The translations under genes were made by a program, and so were the position numbers. From the NCBI GenBank assembly GCA_019456165.1, contig VRUJ01000007.1, forward strand, positions 48,597 through 112,596: 64,000 nt of DNA, in the 5' to 3' direction. Under the pieces are notes generated by a model. That model was not told where the DNA came from, ran no database searches, and saw only the letters and a program-made list of their open reading frames with translations. Positions 59,296 through 64,000 of this stretch are shown here, one piece after another (the stretch's first letter is position 1; every line of letters starts with the position of its first letter). Source of the DNA: Chloroflexota bacterium. GTDB lineage: Bacteria; Chloroflexota; Anaerolineae; Anaerolineales; UBA11579.

Positions 59296-59781
59296 ATGTC
59301 TGAAACGCCGAGCAATCAGGAGGGAGGTTTGTGGGTAGGTTTATTGGTAATCGCCATGGGTGGGTTTATTATTCTGGTTTCCGCAGATATCATTCCATCA
59401 GACGATTCTTCTTTTAACGCCCCGCGATGGATTTCTTGCATGGCTGGAGTTGCTTTCTTCTCAGCAGGTGTAATTTTATTATTGCGCGATTATCGCTTTG
59501 CATTCTTTCGCGACACATTAATTTTTCGATTATTACAATTCATTGTCATAGGTGCGTTACTAACTGCGTTTGGCATTATTCCTACCTGGATTGCGTTCGG
59601 TCCTGGAGAACGGGAGTTTAGTGGAGGTATTTCAATTCCATTTATCTCTGGAACAACTAATCAAGGTGAGGTGTCAGGTCGTGTGGTTTTCGGTTGTGGA
59701 GCCATCATAATTGACGCCATTGCACTTGGATATTGGATTACAGGATTGAGACGATTGATAATAAAACAAGATATCGAATAA
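59296..59781 (+). CDS. Small multi-TM membrane protein, unknown function
   Basis: Four hydrophobic spans; no family recognised. Confidence 0.55.
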   Translation: MSETPSNQEGGLWVGLLVIAMGGFIILVSADIIPSDDSSFNAPRWISCMAGVAFFSAGVILLLRDYRFAFFRDTLIFRLLQFIVIGALLTAFGIIPTWIAFGPGEREFSGGISIPFISGTTNQGEVSGRVVFGCGAIIIDAIALGYWITGLRRLIIKQDIE

Positions 59782-59817
59782 TGCCATGAGACACTAATTG
59801 AGATCTAGGAGTTTGTA

Positions 59818-60690
59818 ATGTCAAGTATAGATGTAAGTCAAGTATTGGGTTATGAATTTGAGCCCCGCACATTTACATATTCGCCAAGAGATGCTTGCCT
59901 TTATGCCTTGGGGATTGGAGCAGGCCAAGATCCACTAGACCAGGGTGATTTGCAGTTTGTTTATGAACTATTTTCGGGTGGCTTCAAGGTAATACCAACA
60001 TTTAGCGTGAATTTTGCATTTGGCTTTTTAACGAAAATATTAGCAATTCCGGGAATAGATTTTAACCCTATGATGTTATTACACGGAGAGCATTACTTTG
60101 AACGGATTAATAATTTGCCTCCTGAAGCTACGATCACAAATTATGCGAAGATAGCCAAAGTTTACGATAAAGGATCTGGGGCGGTTTTGATCATTGAAGC
60201 AAATAGCATGGATGAGAGCGGTAACAAATTAGCAATAAATGAATATACAATTTTTATTAGAGGGTTAGGCGGGTTTGGCGGAGACAGGGGACCTTCCAGC
60301 AAAACCAGTTTACCACCTGAACGTGAACCGGATGCGATCCATAAAGATACAACATTGGCCAATCAGGCATTACTTTACAGATTATCTGGAGATAAGAATC
60401 CTTTGCATGCAGATCCGGAAATGGCGGCGATGGGTGGATATGAACGTCCAATTTTACACGGATTATGTACCTTTGGATTTGCTGCGCGCGCAGTAATAAG
60501 GCATTTCTGTAATAACGAGGTGGAAAAATTTCGGAGTATGCGAGTTAGATTTTCCAAACATGTTTTTCCAGGCGAAACGCTAATCACAGAGATGTGGAAG
60601 GTAAGCGATCACCGAGTTGTTATTAAATGCAGGGTTGATGAGAGAAATGTGGATGTACTTACGAACGCAGTGGTTAAAATAGGAGAATAG
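59818..60690 (+). CDS. MaoC-like enoyl-CoA hydratase (double hotdog)
   Basis: LYRLSGDKNPLHADPEMAAMGGYERPILHGLCTFGFAARAV. Confidence 0.88.
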   Translation: MSSIDVSQVLGYEFEPRTFTYSPRDACLYALGIGAGQDPLDQGDLQFVYELFSGGFKVIPTFSVNFAFGFLTKILAIPGIDFNPMMLLHGEHYFERINNLPPEATITNYAKIAKVYDKGSGAVLIIEANSMDESGNKLAINEYTIFIRGLGGFGGDRGPSSKTSLPPEREPDAIHKDTTLANQALLYRLSGDKNPLHADPEMAAMGGYERPILHGLCTFGFAARAVIRHFCNNEVEKFRSMRVRFSKHVFPGETLITEMWKVSDHRVVIKCRVDERNVDVLTNAVVKIGE

Positions 60691-60747
60691 AATGGAAAAT
60701 AAAAGTAATCCGGTGGTTATTATTATTTTAGAAAGGAAGGTCTTGGG

Positions 60748-61779
60748 ATGAAACTTGGGATCATGACGGGTTACTCTGGCGCTAAAATTGAATTGCCGAT
60801 GGATATCATCCTCGAAGCAGACCGATTAGGTTTTGACGCGGTTTGGACCGCCGAAGCATATGGGTCCGACTGTATTACTCCGCTTGCTTGGATTGGAGCT
60901 CAAACTAAAAATATTCGTCTTGGCACTGCAATAATGCAAATGCCAGCGCGGACTCCAGCAAATACAGCAATGACCGCAATGACGCTTGACCAACTTTCTG
61001 GAGGCCGCTTCATTTTGGGCTTGGGTTTATCTGGGCCTCAGGTGGTTGAAGGTTGGCACGGTGTTCCTTATGGGAAGCCTTTGGGCAAAACACGCGAATA
61101 TGTCAGCATTATTCGGAAAATATTCCATCGGAAAAAACCTCTCGTGCATGATGGAACTCATTATCAAATACCATACCAAAGCGAGGATGCGACGGGTCTC
61201 GGAAAACCACTAAAAAGTATCTTACACGGCCGTCCAGATATTCCGATATTTCTTGCTGCTATTGGTCCAAAAAACGTGCAGTTAACTGCAGAAATTGCAG
61301 ATGGGTGGCTGCCTATATTTTTTTCACCAAAACATTATGCTGAGGTTTACAAAGAAAACCTTGAAATCGGATTTGTCAAGGCTGGAGAAGGGAAAAGTTT
61401 GGAAAATTTTAATATTGCCCCGAATGTAATTGTCGTTGTAGGGGATGATGTCGAAGCATGTCGGAATACAATAAAACCTATCCTTGCTCTGTACATCGGC
61501 GGTATGGGGGCAAAAGGAAAGAATTTCTATTTTGACCTTGCCTGTCGATTTGGTTATGAGGGGGCGGCTAATACGATACAAAAACACTACCTTGTCGGGG
61601 AGAGAATGGAGGCGGTGATGGCTGTTCCAGATGAAATTGTGGACGATATTGCATTGTGCGGACCCAAAGAACGTATTAAAGATCGTCTCGAACTATGGAA
61701 AAACAGCCCTATAACAACAATGAATATTAGTGTGTACGATATGCTGGGATTAACTACTATGGCGGAGTTAGTGCTTTAG
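60748..61779 (+). CDS. LLM-class (F420-dependent-type) oxidoreductase
   Basis: [84 protein letters not shown]. Confidence 0.88.
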   Translation: MKLGIMTGYSGAKIELPMDIILEADRLGFDAVWTAEAYGSDCITPLAWIGAQTKNIRLGTAIMQMPARTPANTAMTAMTLDQLSGGRFILGLGLSGPQVVEGWHGVPYGKPLGKTREYVSIIRKIFHRKKPLVHDGTHYQIPYQSEDATGLGKPLKSILHGRPDIPIFLAAIGPKNVQLTAEIADGWLPIFFSPKHYAEVYKENLEIGFVKAGEGKSLENFNIAPNVIVVVGDDVEACRNTIKPILALYIGGMGAKGKNFYFDLACRFGYEGAANTIQKHYLVGERMEAVMAVPDEIVDDIALCGPKERIKDRLELWKNSPITTMNISVYDMLGLTTMAELVL

Positions 61780-61813
61780 CGAGTTAATTTCTCAGGGGAG
61801 GGGGGATCCCGAT

Positions 61814-63934
61814 TTATTGCTCTGTTTCCTCAGGAGTCTCCTTCTCGTTTACATTCTCTGGGATAATAACAGAAAATTTGCTACCTTCACCGAGAACACT
61901 CTGTACTTTGACTTCTCCACCATGGGTTTCAATAATTTCTTTTACCAAGGCGAGTCCTAATCCTACGCCGCCATAACGATGTCCTGAGTTACTTTTAATT
62001 TGGAAAAATCGCTCGAAGATTTGATCGAATTGATCTTCTGGGACTCCGAGGCCGTTGTCCGCGACCTCTAGAATCATATTGGGAATATCTCTCCGCAGAT
62101 TGACAGTAATTGTTCCATTAACAGGCGAAAATTTTATAGCATTATTAAGTAAGTTGTCGATTACAAGTCTTATTAGTTTTTCATCTCCCCAAATTTTTGG
62201 GAGATCTTCTTCGATATTTTTTTCAATAGAAAGATTTTCGGTTTCGGCGGTTAGTTCAAAACCGTCAAGAATTGTGGTAGTAATTTCGGTTAAGTCGATG
62301 TGCTCCCTCTTGATCCCTAAAGCTTGGGTCTCGAGAATCGCTGTAAGGTTTTCGATCAAATAGTCGAGTATATTAATATTTCGAGTTATAGTTTGAATTG
62401 GTTGCTTATAATTATCGGGCGTTTCTCCCAATTCTCCATTGTTCAACAATTCTATATAGCCTTTGACGATACTTATTGGTGTGCGTAGCTCGTTGGAAGC
62501 TTTTTGGATGAATTCATCCTTTAGACGGTCAAGCTCTTCCTGCCGTGTCAACGCTATGGCTAACTCTTTAGTACGCTTTTGAGTATCAGCATACAGACGG
62601 GCGTTGACTATAACCGTTCCAGTTTGATTCGCGAAAACACTTAATAATCTGGCATCATTTTCAGAAAAGCCCCCAGATTTATTCGCAACGAAAACGGCGC
62701 CAAGAATTCGTCCCTCAGATATGATTGGAGCAACAATGATTGATTCCACTTTAAATAAATCAGCCATAGCATCAAATAATGGTGGAATTTCTTTTCTGCT
62801 GTTGGCTCTATAAACTCCTTTTTCGCGATAGTCCCAAACCTGTTTTGCTTCTTGTGCTGAATAACGGGTAGCCAAAATAATTTTATCGCTTACACCATAA
62901 CCTGGCGCTTCGGCAACAAACTCTTTTGTTTTAGGGTCGTATAGTGTCACAATACACATACTGGCATCAATCAATTTGGCTAGCCGTTCTGCTATTGCTC
63001 CATAAGTTTCCCTCACGTCAGTCAGATTGCCAAAAGCTTGAGCAATATCATGCAGCCCGGCCAGTTCTTCTATCCTTCTCTGTTCTACTTCAAGAAGCCG
63101 GCTTTTCTCAATTGCGGTACCAAGTTGAACTGCCACTGTTGTCAAAAGTTGCTCGTCCTTCTCGTTAAATGCTCCTACCTTGTGGCTCTCGGTATTGATC
63201 ACACCAATTATATTATTCCCAATTCGCAAAGGAACGCATAATTCGGCGCGCGTACCTGTATCAACCTCAAGGTAGTGGGGATTTTTAGTTACGTCGGGGA
63301 CAAGCATAGGCTCACCAGTGCGAGCAACGGCACCGGTGATGCCATCATCCAAATGGATGGAAGGTTGGTTGGGTACGATGTCTCCCCAATAAGATGGATG
63401 GTGGATTAGTGTATCTTCTTTTTCGTCCAAAAGTAAAACCCCGAAATTATTAGGGTATAGTGTTTCTCCGATCAATTGAGTTGTGTTTTTAATGATTTCG
63501 TCTTCATCTGTGGCTTGGACACTGACCAAAGCAGTGTTATGCAGCACAGTCAATTCTTCGATCTGACGATGTGTAGCTTCGAAAAGCCGAGTGTTTTCGA
63601 TAGCGGCAGCAAGTTGGTCTGCAAGAACTCGGATGACATCAATATCTGTTTTATTGAAGGCATCCTTTTCGGTGCTCTGAACGTCTAAAACACCAGAAAG
63701 ATTGCCTGCTGCCATAAGCGGCATTGCAATTTCGGATTTAGTTTCAGATAACAGCGGGTTATCTTTGTATAAATAATCTTGTTTTGTGTCCAAAGAAAGA
63801 CGAGATTTACCCGTTTTTGCTACCTGTCCAATAATCCCAAGTTCTCCAATGCGGCATTTGTAGCCTTCAGCTAATAATTGCTTTCCGGGTTCACTATTAG
63901 ATGCTCTTAGAACAGCATATACACTAGTACTCAG
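61814..63934 (-). CDS. GAF-domain sensor histidine kinase; 5' end uncertain
   Basis: FIQKASNELRTPISIVKGYIELL, NLLNNAIKFSP, GGVGLGLALVKEIIETHGG; tandem GAF repeats; frame open beyond the track start to a TGA at 63937-63935 with GAF-like YAVLRASNSEPGKQLLAEGYKCRIGELGIIGQVAKTGKSRLSL. Confidence 0.8.
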   Translation of the reverse strand: MSTSVYAVLRASNSEPGKQLLAEGYKCRIGELGIIGQVAKTGKSRLSLDTKQDYLYKDNPLLSETKSEIAMPLMAAGNLSGVLDVQSTEKDAFNKTDIDVIRVLADQLAAAIENTRLFEATHRQIEELTVLHNTALVSVQATDEDEIIKNTTQLIGETLYPNNFGVLLLDEKEDTLIHHPSYWGDIVPNQPSIHLDDGITGAVARTGEPMLVPDVTKNPHYLEVDTGTRAELCVPLRIGNNIIGVINTESHKVGAFNEKDEQLLTTVAVQLGTAIEKSRLLEVEQRRIEELAGLHDIAQAFGNLTDVRETYGAIAERLAKLIDASMCIVTLYDPKTKEFVAEAPGYGVSDKIILATRYSAQEAKQVWDYREKGVYRANSRKEIPPLFDAMADLFKVESIIVAPIISEGRILGAVFVANKSGGFSENDARLLSVFANQTGTVIVNARLYADTQKRTKELAIALTRQEELDRLKDEFIQKASNELRTPISIVKGYIELLNNGELGETPDNYKQPIQTITRNINILDYLIENLTAILETQALGIKREHIDLTEITTTILDGFELTAETENLSIEKNIEEDLPKIWGDEKLIRLVIDNLLNNAIKFSPVNGTITVNLRRDIPNMILEVADNGLGVPEDQFDQIFERFFQIKSNSGHRYGGVGLGLALVKEIIETHGGEVKVQSVLGEGSKFSVIIPENVNEKETPEETEQ

Positions 63935-64000
63935 TCAGGGTGAATAAGATGGAATAAAACTTGCATCCATGAGAACTAAAAAGCAGGAGGTTCTGAAGAT

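Noticed and set aside
1-64000. Prophage, IS elements, rRNA operons, CRISPR-Cas or tRNA-Sec
   Set aside because: No transposase, integrase, phage structural, Cas or rRNA signatures were recognised, and no selC-like tRNA was seen in the window

Overview
Chromosomal window that looks like an anaerobic Chloroflexota/Anaerolineae-type bacterium (inference from gene content; no marker phylogeny was run). About 45 protein genes, tRNA-Asp and tRNA-Met. Main blocks: (i) FecR-like lipoprotein and Ino1; (ii) a DUF3179 lipoprotein gene and a deiodinase/thioredoxin-fold gene, each split in the ORF track by one in-frame UGA at a U-P-x-C position, with a second such DUF3179 gene at ~10 kb. These are best read as three selenoproteins with SECIS-like hairpins just 3' of the UGA; (iii) a pyrC-pyrB-pyrFE-pyrD operon behind a leader peptide/terminator attenuator; (iv) a 9-kb KorDABC-HdrA(x2)-MvhD-HdrCB-EtfAB electron-transfer cluster with a GntR-type regulator; (v) a radical-SAM island (25-32 kb) with an RRE/PqqD-like rSAM-SPASM protein, a cysteine-stripped paralogue, a COG1313-type rSAM protein and a DUF2207-like membrane protein ending in a Cys-Ala repeat tail; (vi) FAD oxidoreductase/GcvT/aldolase and rSAM/saccharopine-dehydrogenase-like genes; (vii) RelA/SpoT and MoeA; (viii) a phosphorelay cluster with a threonine synthase-REC-REC fusion and a tandem REC pair in which one phospho-acceptor Asp is Glu; (ix) 2-oxoacid dehydrogenase E1 fusion, MaoC, LLM oxidoreductase and a GAF histidine kinase. 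No CRISPR array, rRNA, IS element or prophage was recognised. All family calls are by eye from motifs; no database search was run.
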